From Prevotellaceae bacterium (GTDB taxonomy: Bacteria > Bacteroidota > Bacteroidia > Bacteroidales > Bacteroidaceae): a stretch of 64,000 nucleotides of DNA. The position numbers were made by a program, and so were the translations under genes. Below, in pieces: positions 47,037 through 57,406 of this stretch (position 1 is the first letter of the stretch; every line of letters starts with the position of its first letter). Location: assembly GCA_029219385.1 (NCBI GenBank), contig JAQXTH010000040.1:62001-126000 (forward strand). Reading direction: 5' to 3'. The notes below the pieces were generated by a model, which made no database searches, had not been told where the DNA came from, and saw only the letters and a program-made list of their open reading frames with translations.

Positions 47037-47164
47037 CGACTACAAGTTGAAAGTGGCTGCAACTCGACAGAAAATCAGCAATTATCTCTATTCGCTCGAT
47101 TTGCACGACTTTTGCGAACTATACACACAAATTAGATAATAACAAAATAATAACAACTCACACC

Positions 47165-50100
47165 ATGAAGAAACTTACACTACTGTTTGTTCTCGCCCTA
47201 TCTTATATTTTGGGAGCAAACGCACAAGGCACTATGCCGGAGTTCTCTACCGAAGGAGACACCGTATGGTACTACATCCAATTTAAAACCGGCGGACACT
47301 GCCTCTCCGCCCCCTCTGCCACATCGGGAGTGCTCGTCACTGCCAACAAGAGCAACGAAACAAACCAGAAATGGGCACTCATAGGCACAAAAGACAATTT
47401 CACACTTGTCAACAAGACAGGAACGAAAGTATCTTTCTCAAGCAGCCGATTTCGCGCTACCACCGGCACAGGCGTTTCACTGAGACTTATTGCCGGCAGC
47501 AGTTGTTGGGAAATCCAACGCACAACCTCAACCTTGTGTATGAACCAATGGGGAGGAACCTCCGTTGGCGTACAGTTGGGCGAATACAACGCCGGAGACA
47601 ACAACAACGGACTTAATTTTGTGTTGGCGCAAAGCGTCATGCCAAAATTCTCTGACGCAGAAAATGAATATTGGTATTTCCTTTCGTTTGCCAACAGCAA
47701 CAACACAATCATCGACAATGGAGCAGGCAACAACGCCACAATCACATCGGCTGACCCCGTAGACGGTCAATTATGGAAATTTGTCGGCACGAGCGACAAC
47801 TTCCAACTTGTCAGCAAAAAAGGAAACTATGCTTATATCTTTGGTTCGGGCAACTCTGCAAGACTGCGCACACGCACCACTACACCATACAGCGGTGGTT
47901 TTTCACTCGTCGAGACAACAAACGCAACATATACTCCCGCATGGGAAATTAAAGCAAATGCGGTTACTGTCGAAAACGCTTATTTCAACCAATGGGCCGG
48001 CACCGCGATAGGAAATCCCATAGGTCTGTATAAAATTGGAGATTCCGGCAACCCTCTTTCCATTATAAGTCCGGACAAAATGGTCTATGATGACTATAAA
48101 GTGAGTGGTGTTACATCGTTCACCCCACAAAATCCCCTGACACTTTGGTATGACACTCCCGCCACATTGACAAAAGTGTTAAACAAATGGATGGAGTACT
48201 CTCTCCCGATAGGCAACGGCCAACTTGGAGCAAGCATTTTTGGAGGAGTTGCCGTTGACGAAATTCAATTTAATGAAAAAACTCTCTGGACCGGTGGCCC
48301 CAACGACATGGGCTCTTACGGAAACTACAAAAATTTTGGCAGTGTACTGGTGACAAATCTCAGTGATGATTTTGACTACTCTACCGACCACATGGCAAAA
48401 AACTATGTTAGATACCTTGACATCGAAACTGCTACTGCCGGTGTTAACTTCACCAATGCAAGCGAAACAACCACATACACACGCAGATATATCTCGTCGA
48501 CCAACGACAAAGTGATTGCTGTGTTATACAAAGCCGATGGTCCGGAAAAACTCAACTTGCGCTTCTCATATAGTCCGGGACAAGACATCAACGCCCCAAC
48601 ACCGACATACAATGGTGCGACCGCCACATTTGGTTCAAAGTTGACTACCGTGACATACAACACCACATTTAAAGTGGTCGGTGATCCTGAAGCGCAAATC
48701 ACAGCCACAGACAAAGGAATAGAAATTGCCAACACAAGCCAGGCACTACTAATTCTCACCGCGTTGACCGACTACAACCCCGACAATGCTGCGTGTACAG
48801 GTCTCTATGCCGATGTCTCGGCAGAAGCAAATGATCGTATTGAAAAGGCTGTTCAAAAAGGTTGGCAACAACTCTACGACGATCATGTAAAAACGTTCCA
48901 ATCATATATGGGCAGAGTAAAACTCACCCTTGGAAATGCTTCTACAAACCTTCCCACAAACCAACTTGTTGACAACTATAACAGCAACAAAAACGTCACC
49001 GGCACAGAACCCGATGTACTTTTCCTCGAACAACTATACTTTGCCTATGGTCGCTATCTTGAAATAAGTAGTTCGCTTGGCATAGACGTGCCAAACAACC
49101 TGCAAGGCATTTGGAACAACAAGTCTAACGCTCCTTGGAACTCTGACATACATTCCAACATCAATATTCAGATGAATTATTGGCCGGCAGAGCCCACCAA
49201 CCTATCAGAAGCACATCTGCCTTTCTTAAATTACATTATAAATATGTCATCGCGACCAAACTGGAAAAAAGCCGCCACAACTTATGGAAAAGTCAACAAA
49301 GGCTGGACCTGCTTCACAGAGAACAACATCTTTGGTGGAATGTCAACATGGGGTAACAACTATTTTGTTGCCAATGTGTGGTATTGCACCCACTTGTGGC
49401 AACATTATCGTTACACACTCGACAAAGATTTCCTCGTCAAGGCTTTCCCCGCCATGTATAGTGCTGCACAATTCTGGATGGAACGCATGATAGAAGACCG
49501 CGGATATTCTTCACTCAACATTTCTCCCGATGGCACATTGGTAGCGCCAAACGAATATTCGCCCGAACAAGATGCCCACAACTCAGAAGACGGAACTGCT
49601 CATGCCCAGCAACTCATATACTACAACTTTAAAGCCGTACGTCAGGCAATTGACATTCTCGGAGGAGAAAGCGGTGTCACTCAACAGGAGATTGAACAAC
49701 TCGACCAATATCTTGAAAAAACAGATAAAGGCCTTCACACAGAAATCTATACTGCAAACACCTCTATCAACTCTACCTGGACCAATCCACGCAATGGTGT
49801 GAAAAAAGGCGACCTTTTATTACGCGAATGGAAATATTCGCCTTATTCTGTGAGCAACGACCCCGGCCATCGCCACCTCTCCCATCTCATGGCTCTCTAC
49901 CCGCTTGATCAAATTTCATCAACAAGCCCATACTTTACCCCGGCCGTCAACTCACTAAAACTCCGTGGCGATGCAGCCACAGGTTGGTCTATGGGTTGGA
50001 AAGTAAATCTTTGGGCACGCGCTCTTGACGGAGACCACGCCCATATAATCCTCCACAATGCTCTCAAGCACTCCACAGACTATGGCACAAACCAATATGC

Positions 50101-50737
50101 CGGTGGTGTCTACTACAATCTATACGATTCTCACTCGCCATTCCAAATCGACGGCAACTTTGGCGTGTGTGCGGGCATGGCAGAAATGTTGCTCCAAAGT
50201 CATACTGACACCCTCCACATATTGCCGGCATTACCTTCGGTATGGAAAGAAGGAAAAGTAAGCGGACTGAAAGCTGTTGGAGATTTTGAAGTTTCCATTG
50301 AATGGAAAGACCAAAAACCCTCTATCGTGACAATAAAATCGAATCAGGGAAGTCCACTCACAGTTACTTGTCCTTCCATCTACGACCGTCTGATAACAAT
50401 TGATGATGTAGAGGTAGATTGTCCGCCCCAAAGTTATGATATAATCACCATTCCTCTTCAAGCAGGCAAAACGGCCACAATTGACTTCAACAATCAAGCC
50501 ACCTCTATAAAATCTGCAAAGCCTCTTTCGGATAATATTGTAGTGACGAAACGTGGCACAACCATAACGATAGAAGGTTGTGAAATACAAAAGATTGTTG
50601 CGACTGACAGCCTTGGCCAAACTCTCAAAACTACCACATCAACCACTTTCGAAGTTATGCCGGGAGCAAGCAAGGTTGTAATTCTTACCATTACCGATAA
50701 GAGCGGCAATGTCTACACACGTAAAGTAAAGTTCTAA
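47165..50737 (+). CDS. Secreted GH95-family alpha-L-fucosidase/galactosidase with duplicated N-terminal lectin-like domains
   Basis: A 1190-residue exported glycoside hydrolase. Signal peptide 1-21. Two similar modules (about 30-157 and 165-300), each with a QKW/QLWK...DNFxLV block and a final NQWxGT segment, resemble ricin-type beta-trefoil domains. The GH95 part runs from about 326 ([27 protein letters not shown]) to about 1085, with the [13 protein letters not shown] block at 665-677, NEYSPEQD at 796-803, [13 protein letters not shown] and FQIDGNFG, which hold the expected Asn, Glu and Asp catalytic residues. The C-terminus resembles a secretion-sorting tail. It is an isolated gene, with no SusCD pair. 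It probably removes fucose from mucin or xyloglucan-type glycans. Confidence 0.9.
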   Translation: MKKLTLLFVLALSYILGANAQGTMPEFSTEGDTVWYYIQFKTGGHCLSAPSATSGVLVTANKSNETNQKWALIGTKDNFTLVNKTGTKVSFSSSRFRATTGTGVSLRLIAGSSCWEIQRTTSTLCMNQWGGTSVGVQLGEYNAGDNNNGLNFVLAQSVMPKFSDAENEYWYFLSFANSNNTIIDNGAGNNATITSADPVDGQLWKFVGTSDNFQLVSKKGNYAYIFGSGNSARLRTRTTTPYSGGFSLVETTNATYTPAWEIKANAVTVENAYFNQWAGTAIGNPIGLYKIGDSGNPLSIISPDKMVYDDYKVSGVTSFTPQNPLTLWYDTPATLTKVLNKWMEYSLPIGNGQLGASIFGGVAVDEIQFNEKTLWTGGPNDMGSYGNYKNFGSVLVTNLSDDFDYSTDHMAKNYVRYLDIETATAGVNFTNASETTTYTRRYISSTNDKVIAVLYKADGPEKLNLRFSYSPGQDINAPTPTYNGATATFGSKLTTVTYNTTFKVVGDPEAQITATDKGIEIANTSQALLILTALTDYNPDNAACTGLYADVSAEANDRIEKAVQKGWQQLYDDHVKTFQSYMGRVKLTLGNASTNLPTNQLVDNYNSNKNVTGTEPDVLFLEQLYFAYGRYLEISSSLGIDVPNNLQGIWNNKSNAPWNSDIHSNINIQMNYWPAEPTNLSEAHLPFLNYIINMSSRPNWKKAATTYGKVNKGWTCFTENNIFGGMSTWGNNYFVANVWYCTHLWQHYRYTLDKDFLVKAFPAMYSAAQFWMERMIEDRGYSSLNISPDGTLVAPNEYSPEQDAHNSEDGTAHAQQLIYYNFKAVRQAIDILGGESGVTQQEIEQLDQYLEKTDKGLHTEIYTANTSINSTWTNPRNGVKKGDLLLREWKYSPYSVSNDPGHRHLSHLMALYPLDQISSTSPYFTPAVNSLKLRGDAATGWSMGWKVNLWARALDGDHAHIILHNALKHSTDYGTNQYAGGVYYNLYDSHSPFQIDGNFGVCAGMAEMLLQSHTDTLHILPALPSVWKEGKVSGLKAVGDFEVSIEWKDQKPSIVTIKSNQGSPLTVTCPSIYDRLITIDDVEVDCPPQSYDIITIPLQAGKTATIDFNNQATSIKSAKPLSDNIVVTKRGTTITIEGCEIQKIVATDSLGQTLKTTTSTTFEVMPGASKVVILTITDKSGNVYTRKVKF

Positions 50738-50766
50738 CTTTTAGATATAAACACTTTTTTCTCATA

Positions 50767-50803
50767 AAAGAACTCGGCAATCGTTTTGAATGCCGAGTTC
50801 TTT
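50767..50803 (+). terminator. Terminator of the GH95 gene
   Basis: AAAGAACTCGGCA at 50767-50779 pairs exactly with 50791-50803, 11-nt loop, followed by ATTTTC. It starts 30 bp after the stop codon. Confidence 0.88.
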
Positions 50804-50958
50804 ATTTTCATAATACTAAAAACTCCTTCTACATAAAGAAGACATCATGAACATAACCTTGCCTCATCATAAAGAACCGCAAGGCATCGCCTTTATTGTT
50901 TTTTCATAGCACAACACTTTTTCACCGTTTTATTATCTTAAAAGCAACAAAAATGCAC

Positions 50959-50966
50959 TACCTTTG
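50959..50966 (+). promoter_or_regulatory. -7 promoter box for glyS
   Basis: TACCTTTG matches TAnnTTTG and lies about 110 nt before the glyS ATG at 51077. The -33 region lacks a TTG. The leader is long and AT-rich. Confidence 0.55.
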
Positions 50967-51076
50967 CAGTTAATTAGAAAACACGGATAGTATTGTCTTT
51001 GCCGACAACACGACAAAACAATTATTTCTATTTTTTACAAGATAACAAAAACACATTTATTATTTCATTTATTATT

Positions 51077-52615
51077 ATGGCTCAAGAAGACATTTTCAAA
51101 AAAATCGTTTCTCATTGCAAAGAATATGGTTTTGTGTTTCCCTCAAGTGATATTTATGACGGACTTGGTGCAGTATATGACTACGGTCAAAATGGTGTGG
51201 AACTAAAAAACAACATTAAACAATATTGGTGGCAAAGCATGGTGTTGCTCCACGATAATATTGTAGGCATAGACAGTGCTATATTTATGCACCCGACAGT
51301 TTGGAAAGCCTCCGGACACGTTGATGCATTCAACGACCCTCTCATTGACAACCGCGATTCTAAAAAAAGATATAGAGCCGATGTGTTAATAGAAGACCAC
51401 ATCGCCAAGCTTGAAGAAAAAATAGAAAAGGAAGTTGCCAAAGGACGGAAAAGATTTAAAGATGCGTTTGATGAACAGCAATTTTTAGCGACAAACAGCC
51501 GTGTGGCAGAAATTAAAGATAAAATCAATGCCGTTCATTCTCGTTTTGCAAAAGCCATGGCAGAATCCGACTTTGAAGAATTGCGCCAGATTATTCTTGA
51601 TGAAGAGATTGTCTGCCCTATCAGTGGCACTCGCAATTGGACAGAAGTGAGACAATTTAATCTTATGTTTAAAACAGAGGTTGGCTCAACCGCTGATGGC
51701 GCAACAAGCATTTATCTTCGTCCTGAAACAGCACAAGGTATCTTTGTGAACTATCTCAACGTCCAAAAAACCGGTCGCATGAAACTTCCCTTTGGCATTG
51801 CCCAAATCGGCAAAGCATTCAGAAATGAGATTGTTGCCCGTCAATTTATTTTCAGAATGAGAGAATTTGAGCAAATGGAAATGCAATTTTTCGTTAAACC
51901 CGGCACAGAAATGCAATTCTTTGATTTTTGGAAACAAACACGCATGGCTTGGCATCAGGCTTTGGGTTTTGGATCAGAAAATTACAGATTTCATGACCAT
52001 GAAAAACTTGCCCATTACGCCAACGCTGCCACCGATATTGAATTTCACTTGCCATTTGGATATAAAGAAATTGAAGGCATTCACAGCCGCACAGATTTCG
52101 ACCTCTCTCAGCATGCAAAATTCAGTGGCAAGAAAATTGAATATTTCGATCCCGAAGAAAACAAGAGTTACACTCCATACGTCATAGAAACATCAATCGG
52201 TGTCGACAGAATGTTCCTTTCCGTTATTTGTCACTCCTATGAAGAAGAAAAACTTGACTCCGGTGAAACACGCACCGTTTTACATCTCCCGGCTGCTCTT
52301 GCACCAATAAAATTGGCTGTCTTACCATTGGTAAAAAAAGACGGTCTGCCTGAAAAAGCTCGCGAAATATTGCAGCAACTAAAATTCCATTTCAACTGCA
52401 AATACGATGAAAAAGACACCATCGGAAAACGCTATCGACGCATGGATGCCATCGGCACTCCCTATTGTATAACTATTGACCACGACACCTTAAAAGATAA
52501 CACTGTCACTCTGCGCGACAGAGACACAATGGAACAACATCGTGTAGATATAAATCAGCTGATTGACATCATTGAAGACAAAGTGAGCCTCACAACCTTA
52601 TTAAAAAAATTATAA
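51077..52615 (+). CDS. glyS: Glycyl-tRNA synthetase (alpha2 type)
   Basis: Class II synthetase that charges tRNA-Gly; 512 residues from MAQEDIFKKIVSHCKEYGFVFPSSDIY. An in-frame ATG at 50993 would add a 28-residue AT-rich tail and was rejected. Motifs: YDYGQNGVELKNNIKQYWW, FMHPTVWKASGHVDAFNDPLI, the class II motif 2 (AQIGKAFRNEIVARQFIFRMREFEQMEMQFF) and motif 3 region (ETSIGVDRMFLSVI). The C-terminal anticodon-binding domain begins LAPIKLAVLPLVKKDGL. This is the eukaryote-like dimeric form, not the alpha/beta bacterial form. Confidence 0.96.
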   Translation: MAQEDIFKKIVSHCKEYGFVFPSSDIYDGLGAVYDYGQNGVELKNNIKQYWWQSMVLLHDNIVGIDSAIFMHPTVWKASGHVDAFNDPLIDNRDSKKRYRADVLIEDHIAKLEEKIEKEVAKGRKRFKDAFDEQQFLATNSRVAEIKDKINAVHSRFAKAMAESDFEELRQIILDEEIVCPISGTRNWTEVRQFNLMFKTEVGSTADGATSIYLRPETAQGIFVNYLNVQKTGRMKLPFGIAQIGKAFRNEIVARQFIFRMREFEQMEMQFFVKPGTEMQFFDFWKQTRMAWHQALGFGSENYRFHDHEKLAHYANAATDIEFHLPFGYKEIEGIHSRTDFDLSQHAKFSGKKIEYFDPEENKSYTPYVIETSIGVDRMFLSVICHSYEEEKLDSGETRTVLHLPAALAPIKLAVLPLVKKDGLPEKAREILQQLKFHFNCKYDEKDTIGKRYRRMDAIGTPYCITIDHDTLKDNTVTLRDRDTMEQHRVDINQLIDIIEDKVSLTTLLKKL

Positions 52616-52657
52616 GATTACGCAACCACTGCACATCTGATATATACATATAATATT

Positions 52658-53335
52658 ATGACAATGAAATTCCGACTATCTCTGCCATTCTTGTTTTATA
52701 TTGCAATTACCGCCATGGTGTTTTCTTCGTGCAGCGATGATGATAACAACGGTGAAAACAAATATGCAGATTGGAAAAACAGAAACGATGCTTACTTCCT
52801 TTCTGTCTTAAACGAAGCACATAGGCAGATTGAACTTGCGAAACAAGAATATCCTCTTGAATGGGAAGAGCATTGTGATTGGCGCACCTATCAAAGTTAT
52901 TCACTTGCACAGGGTTCTACGTCAAACTCGGCAGAAGACTCTATCTGTGTAAAAATATTAAGAAAAGGTTTAGGTAGTGGAGTTCCTTTGTCAACTGATT
53001 CGGTGAGAGTCTTCTATGCAGGCAGACTAATGCCGACAGATGATTTTCCCGATGGCGAAATGTTTGACCATAGTGGACAGTCTAACGATTTGTCGGTAAT
53101 TTTCGACCACAGCATAAGCAGACCCTCCTCTTTCCTCGTTTCATCATGTAACAGAGGATTTGCTACGGCCTTGCAACACATGCACATAGGCGATTTGTGG
53201 CAAATATACATACCGGCAAAGTTGGGATATGGTAATCAATTGCAAGGAAGCGTACCGGCCGGCTCCACCCTTGTTTTCAATGTTGAGTTGGTGCAATATG
53301 CACGAGCCGGCAACAAACTGCCAGTATGGAATTGA
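52658..53335 (+). CDS. FKBP-type peptidyl-prolyl isomerase lipoprotein
   Basis: A 225-residue lipoprotein (signal to about 25, lipobox VFSSC). After a linker (about 35-90), an FKBP domain occupies about 95-215: VRVFYAGRLMP, GEMFDHSG, FATALQHMHIGDLWQIYIPAKLGYGNQLQGSVPAGSTLVFNVELV. The core isomerase residues (Tyr, Phe/Asp of FDHS, Tyr of YGN) are present. It is probably a periplasmic or outer-membrane foldase. It lies 42 bp after glyS. Confidence 0.92.
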   Translation: MTMKFRLSLPFLFYIAITAMVFSSCSDDDNNGENKYADWKNRNDAYFLSVLNEAHRQIELAKQEYPLEWEEHCDWRTYQSYSLAQGSTSNSAEDSICVKILRKGLGSGVPLSTDSVRVFYAGRLMPTDDFPDGEMFDHSGQSNDLSVIFDHSISRPSSFLVSSCNRGFATALQHMHIGDLWQIYIPAKLGYGNQLQGSVPAGSTLVFNVELVQYARAGNKLPVWN

Positions 53336-53352
53336 TTAAAAATAAAAAAAAC

Positions 53353-54189
53353 ATGATGACCATAAACTGTAATGGAATTCTGTTGGATCTTACCACGCCA
53401 CGGGTAATGGGAATTGTAAACCTCACACCCGACTCATTCTATGCAGAAAGTCGCACTCAAACAGAAGAAGAGATAACACGCAGAACTCTTGAAGTTAATT
53501 CACAGGGAGCAGACATCATTGATGTTGGAGCGTATTCGTCAAGACCCGGAGCGGAAGATGTGACTTGCGAAGAGGAAATGAGAAGACTGAGACACGGACT
53601 TGGAATTATAAAAAGACTTTTGCCCAATAGCATTGTTTCGGTTGACACTTTCCGAGCAGATGTTGCCAAAATGTGTGTAGAAGAATATGGAGTAGATATT
53701 ATCAACGATATTGCAGCCGGCGGATTAGACGAAAATATGTTTGCAACGGTAGCCTCGCTCAATGTTCCTTATATAATAATGCACATGAAAGGCAATCCTC
53801 GCACTATGCAAATTTCACCACACTACGATGATATAATTGGCGAAGTGACACTCTATTTCAGCGAAAAAATAAACAAACTTCGCGACATGGGAGTAAATGA
53901 CATAATAATTGATCCGGGATTTGGTTTCTCAAAAACCATAGACCATAATTTTCAACTCTTGTCGCGAATGCAAGAGTTAAGCCTATTCAATCTGCCTATA
54001 TTAGTGGGCATTTCGCGCAAAAGCATGATTTACCGCACTCTTAATATCTCTCCGCAACAATCACTCAACGGCACCACAATGCTCAATACCATATCACTTG
54101 AAAAAGGTGCAAATATACTTAGGGTGCATGATGTGGCAGAGTGTGTTGAAGTTATAAAACTATACAAAAAACTAAAAACATCAAATTGA
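53353..54189 (+). CDS. folP: Dihydropteroate synthase FolP
   Basis: Joins p-aminobenzoate to dihydropterin pyrophosphate in folate synthesis, the sulfonamide target. 278 residues from 53353 (a second ATG follows at once at 53356; an earlier ATG at 53326 would overlap the FKBP gene by 10 bp). Motifs: PRVMGIVNLTPDSFYAESR, the ADIIDVGAYSSRPGAEDV loop, VSVDTFRADVA, INDIAAGGLDENMF, IIMHMKGNPRTMQ and IIIDPGFGFSKTIDHNFQLL. It lies 36 bp before cdaA, a pairing remembered from other Bacteroidota. Confidence 0.95.
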   Translation: MMTINCNGILLDLTTPRVMGIVNLTPDSFYAESRTQTEEEITRRTLEVNSQGADIIDVGAYSSRPGAEDVTCEEEMRRLRHGLGIIKRLLPNSIVSVDTFRADVAKMCVEEYGVDIINDIAAGGLDENMFATVASLNVPYIIMHMKGNPRTMQISPHYDDIIGEVTLYFSEKINKLRDMGVNDIIIDPGFGFSKTIDHNFQLLSRMQELSLFNLPILVGISRKSMIYRTLNISPQQSLNGTTMLNTISLEKGANILRVHDVAECVEVIKLYKKLKTSN

Positions 54190-54225
54190 TAACATCGTGA
54201 ATACCATTTTTATTGACACAAACCA

Positions 54226-54975
54226 ATGATAACAATCGGAATAAAAGACATAATAGATATTTTGCTGGTCGCCACACTGCTTTCGTATATTTACCACCTT
54301 ATGAAGCGTTCGTCGGCGGCAAACATATTTACGGGTATCATCGTGTTTATCATAGCATGGATTGTTGTGTCGCAAATATTCAACATGCGTCTGCTGGGCA
54401 CTATTTTCGACAAACTTGTGTCAATGGGAATGATAGCCCTTGTCATTGTCTTTCAGGAAGAAATACGCCGCTTTTTCTCGTCTATCGGCACGCGCTCCGG
54501 ACGTTTTAAATTTCTTGGCCGCAGAAACAAGCACAACTCAAACCATCAAGACATCATGCCTATTGTTTTGGCATGTAAGAAAATGAGCCACGACAAGGTA
54601 GGTGCATTGATTATAATCGAGCATTCGGTTGGTTTGAGAGAATATATCTCGTCGGGAGAAGAAATTGATGCTAAAGTCAACAACAGTCTCATACAAAATA
54701 TCTTTTTCAAAAACTCACCGCTCCATGATGGAGCCATGATCATAAGAGGTAAGCGCATTGTGGCCGCCGGCTGCATACTGCCGGTTTCACACAATGCAGA
54801 CATACCAAAATCACTTGGACTCCGCCACCGAGCAGCACTTGGAATATCTCAAAAGTCAGATGCGCTTGCCATCATTGTGTCAGAAGAAACCGGAAGCATA
54901 TCAGTGGCAGAAAATGGGAAATTTCAACTAAATCTTTTGCCCGACGAACTTGAAACCTTGCTCACAACCAATTAA
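54226..54975 (+). CDS. cdaA: Diadenylate cyclase CdaA (c-di-AMP synthase)
   Basis: Makes the second messenger c-di-AMP from two ATP; 249 residues. Three N-terminal membrane helices (about 8-75) precede the DAC domain. Catalytic motifs are DGA (168-170) in NSPLHDGAMII and RHR (200-202) in LGLRHRAALGISQ, with ETGSISVAENG near the end. It is the CdaA (TIGR00159) class, tied to envelope and potassium homeostasis. It is the last gene before a promoter for HU. Confidence 0.95.
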   Translation: MITIGIKDIIDILLVATLLSYIYHLMKRSSAANIFTGIIVFIIAWIVVSQIFNMRLLGTIFDKLVSMGMIALVIVFQEEIRRFFSSIGTRSGRFKFLGRRNKHNSNHQDIMPIVLACKKMSHDKVGALIIIEHSVGLREYISSGEEIDAKVNNSLIQNIFFKNSPLHDGAMIIRGKRIVAAGCILPVSHNADIPKSLGLRHRAALGISQKSDALAIIVSEETGSISVAENGKFQLNLLPDELETLLTTN

Positions 54976-55102
54976 CTGACAAAAATCACCATTGGCAACA
55001 CGCTTTAATAAGAAACGACGTTTTTTCATGTCGCAACATACATTTAAAACATACACATAAAAAAAACACTCGCCTAATTAGGTATATATCAAATAAAAAG
55101 AC

Positions 55103-55110
55103 TAATTTTG
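55103..55110 (+). promoter_or_regulatory. -7 promoter box for the HU gene
   Basis: TAATTTTG, 48 nt before the HU start at 55159; no clear -33 box. A short palindrome CCTAATTAGG at 55073-55082 lies just upstream and could bind a regulator. Confidence 0.55.
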
Positions 55111-55158
55111 CAGTCCGAGAAAAATTAACACATTAATAATACTAATTTTATAGTTATC

Positions 55159-55437
55159 ATGACAAAAGCAGATATTGTAGCCGACATCACAAAAAAGACG
55201 GGTATTGACAAAGTTACTGCGCTTACTGTGGTAGAAGCCTTTATGGAAAGTGTAAAGGAAAATATGATTGGCGGCGAAAATGTTTATTTACGCGGATTTG
55301 GAAGTTTTATTCTAAAAAAGAGAGCAGCAAAAACAGCTCGCAACATTTCCAAAAACACAACTCTTCTTGTGCCAGAACACAACATTCCGGCATTTAAACC
55401 GGCCAAAACATTCAGCAGCGCTGTTGCAGAGAAATAA
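55159..55437 (+). CDS. HU-family nucleoid DNA-binding protein
   Basis: A 92-residue HU/IHF protein that bends and compacts DNA as a dimer. MTKADIVADITKKTGIDKVTALTVVEAFMESVKENM forms the helical body, VYLRGFGSFILKKRAAKTARN the start of the DNA-binding arm, and PAFKPAKTF the arm end. The usual arm-tip proline (RNP) is replaced: here the segment reads ARNISKNTTLLVPEHN. Immediately followed by a tiny basic ribosome-associated gene. Confidence 0.92.
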   Translation: MTKADIVADITKKTGIDKVTALTVVEAFMESVKENMIGGENVYLRGFGSFILKKRAAKTARNISKNTTLLVPEHNIPAFKPAKTFSSAVAEK

Positions 55438-55477
55438 AACACGAAACTTATATACTAACAATTAAAATCACAACATC

Positions 55478-55567
55478 ATGCCTAACGGAAAAAAGAAAAA
55501 AAGACACAAGATGTCTACCCACAAACGCAAAAAGAGACTGAGAAAGAACAGACATAAGAGCAAGTAA
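55478..55567 (+). CDS. Tiny AURKAIP1/COX24-domain (bS22/mS38-like) ribosome-associated protein
   Basis: A 29-residue peptide, starting MPNGKKKKRHKMSTHKR and ending RKNRHKSK, almost entirely Lys, Arg and His. The KKRHKMSTHKRKKRLRKNRHK pattern is the AURKAIP1/COX24 domain (DUF1713), related to mitochondrial mS38 and mycobacterial bS22, which bind the small ribosomal subunit near the decoding centre. It lies 40 bp after the HU gene, upstream of a terminator, so the two share a transcript. Gene finders often miss it because of its length. Confidence 0.85.
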   Translation: MPNGKKKKRHKMSTHKRKKRLRKNRHKSK

Positions 55568-55689
55568 CATTCAATACACAAGCTCTCTAACTGTTCCTCA
55601 CGTTTGAGGTTTAATACAATTTTCCACACGATTTACGCCACATAATATATTGCAGTAAATCCCAACGGAATATATTGAAAATTACAAAT

Positions 55690-55739
55690 AGAGCAAACTT
55701 GACAGTCGCTTCACAACATGGCTTCGAGTTTGCTCTTTC
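55690..55739 (+). terminator. Terminator of the HU / bS22-like transcript
   Basis: AGAGCAAACT at 55690-55699 pairs exactly with AGTTTGCTCT at 55727-55736, followed by TTCT. The 27-nt loop is long. It separates the HU transcript from rng. Confidence 0.65.
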
Positions 55740-55777
55740 TACTGATAGCGACACAATCAACCCTACAACAAATATAA

Positions 55778-57352
55778 ATGACCAACGAAGTAATCATCGA
55801 CACACAAAAAAAGGAAATAAGCATTGCCTTGCTCGAAGACAACAGACTCGTTGAGTTTCAACGCGAAGAACAACAGCAGTCTTACACTGCCGGCAATATA
55901 TATATAGCAAAAGTAAAAAAACTAATGCCCGGCCTTAATGCCTGTTTTGTTGATGTAGGACACGAACGAGATGCCTTTCTCCATTTTCTTGATTTGGGCC
56001 CAAACTATTTCTTTTATCAAAAATATCTCAAGCAGACCCTTGGAAATAGAAAGAAATATCTGCCAATAAGCAAAATTCAACAACAACCCATTTTAGAAAA
56101 AGACAAAGCAATACAAGATGTTTTAAAAGCTGGTGACGATGTCTTGGTACAAATCACAAAAGAGCCCATATCGACAAAAGGACCAAGACTAAACTGCGAC
56201 CTGAATTTTGCCGGACGTTTTCTAATACTAATTCCCTTTGACAATAAGATATCTGTTTCTACCAAAATTCGCCAAACGGCAGAACGAAACAGACTAAAAC
56301 AACTTATATCAAGCATTCTGCCACAAAATTTCGGTGTAATTGTTAGAACTGTTGCAGAAGGAAAGAAAGCAGCGGAACTCGACAGAGAACTACGCACACT
56401 TTTAAAACGATGGGAAAATACCATCACTAACGCACAAAAAGCAACTAAAAAACCAACACTTGTATACGAAGAAACAAGTCGCGCCGTTGGTTTGTTAAGA
56501 GACTTGTTTAATCCTTCATATCAAGCAATACATGTAAACAACCAAGACACATTTCAAGAAGTTAAGGATTATCTCAAAGTCATTGCACCCGAAAAAGAAG
56601 ACATCGTAAAATTATATAATGGCACAATACCGATTTTTGACAAATTTGGAGTAACAAAACAAATAAAAGGATCGTTTGGTCGAACCGTCACATTTAAACA
56701 CGGAGCATATCTCATCATCGAACATACAGAAGCCCTACATGTAATCGACGTAAACAGCGGTAACCGCTCAAAGAACTCCGAAAATCAAGAAGCCGGAGCC
56801 ATTGATGTAAATTTAGGAGCAGCCGAAGAGATTGCTCGCCAACTTAGATTAAGAGACATAGGCGGCATTATCATTATCGACTTTATCGACATGACCGATT
56901 CGGAACATCGCGAACAACTCTACCGACACATGGTCGAATTGATGAAAAACGACCGCTCACGTCACAATATTTTGCCTCTCAGCAAATTCGGATTGATGCA
57001 AATAACACGTCAACGCGTTCGTCCCGCCATGGACGTGGTAGTAGAAGAAGAATGCCCCTCTTGTTTTGGCACAGGCCACGTGAAATCAAGTCTGTTATTT
57101 ACCGATACTCTTGAAAGAAAAATCAAGAAAGTAATTGTAGAATTAAAACAGACAAAAATTCATCTATATCTTCACCCGTTTGTTTATGCCTATGTCAACC
57201 AAGGTTTGCTTTCAATGAAGAAGAAATGGAAAATGCAGTATGGTTTTGGTTTGAAGATAACCCCCGACCAAAGTCTGGGAATGTTGCAATATCGCTTCAC
57301 TGACAAAAACGGAGATGAAATAGATATGAAAGAAGAACACGACATGAAATAA
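55778..57352 (+). CDS. rng: Ribonuclease G/E family endoribonuclease
   Basis: Cuts single-stranded AU-rich RNA in mRNA decay and rRNA maturation; 524 residues. The S1 domain is at about 38-125 (GNIYIAKVKKLMPGLNACFVDVGHERDAFLHFLD). Catalytic aspartates are Asp324 in HVIDVNSGNR and Asp368 in IIIIDFIDMTD. The zinc-link has Cys426 and Cys429 (CPSCFGTGH). It lacks the long C-terminal scaffold of RNase E, so it is RNase G-like. It follows the HU gene, an arrangement I recall from other Bacteroidota. Confidence 0.95.
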   Translation: MTNEVIIDTQKKEISIALLEDNRLVEFQREEQQQSYTAGNIYIAKVKKLMPGLNACFVDVGHERDAFLHFLDLGPNYFFYQKYLKQTLGNRKKYLPISKIQQQPILEKDKAIQDVLKAGDDVLVQITKEPISTKGPRLNCDLNFAGRFLILIPFDNKISVSTKIRQTAERNRLKQLISSILPQNFGVIVRTVAEGKKAAELDRELRTLLKRWENTITNAQKATKKPTLVYEETSRAVGLLRDLFNPSYQAIHVNNQDTFQEVKDYLKVIAPEKEDIVKLYNGTIPIFDKFGVTKQIKGSFGRTVTFKHGAYLIIEHTEALHVIDVNSGNRSKNSENQEAGAIDVNLGAAEEIARQLRLRDIGGIIIIDFIDMTDSEHREQLYRHMVELMKNDRSRHNILPLSKFGLMQITRQRVRPAMDVVVEEECPSCFGTGHVKSSLLFTDTLERKIKKVIVELKQTKIHLYLHPFVYAYVNQGLLSMKKKWKMQYGFGLKITPDQSLGMLQYRFTDKNGDEIDMKEEHDMK

Positions 57353-57406
57353 AACAACACCACATTTCAATCAAATTTCGACCTCTAACAAACCTCTCAC
57401 GAGACA

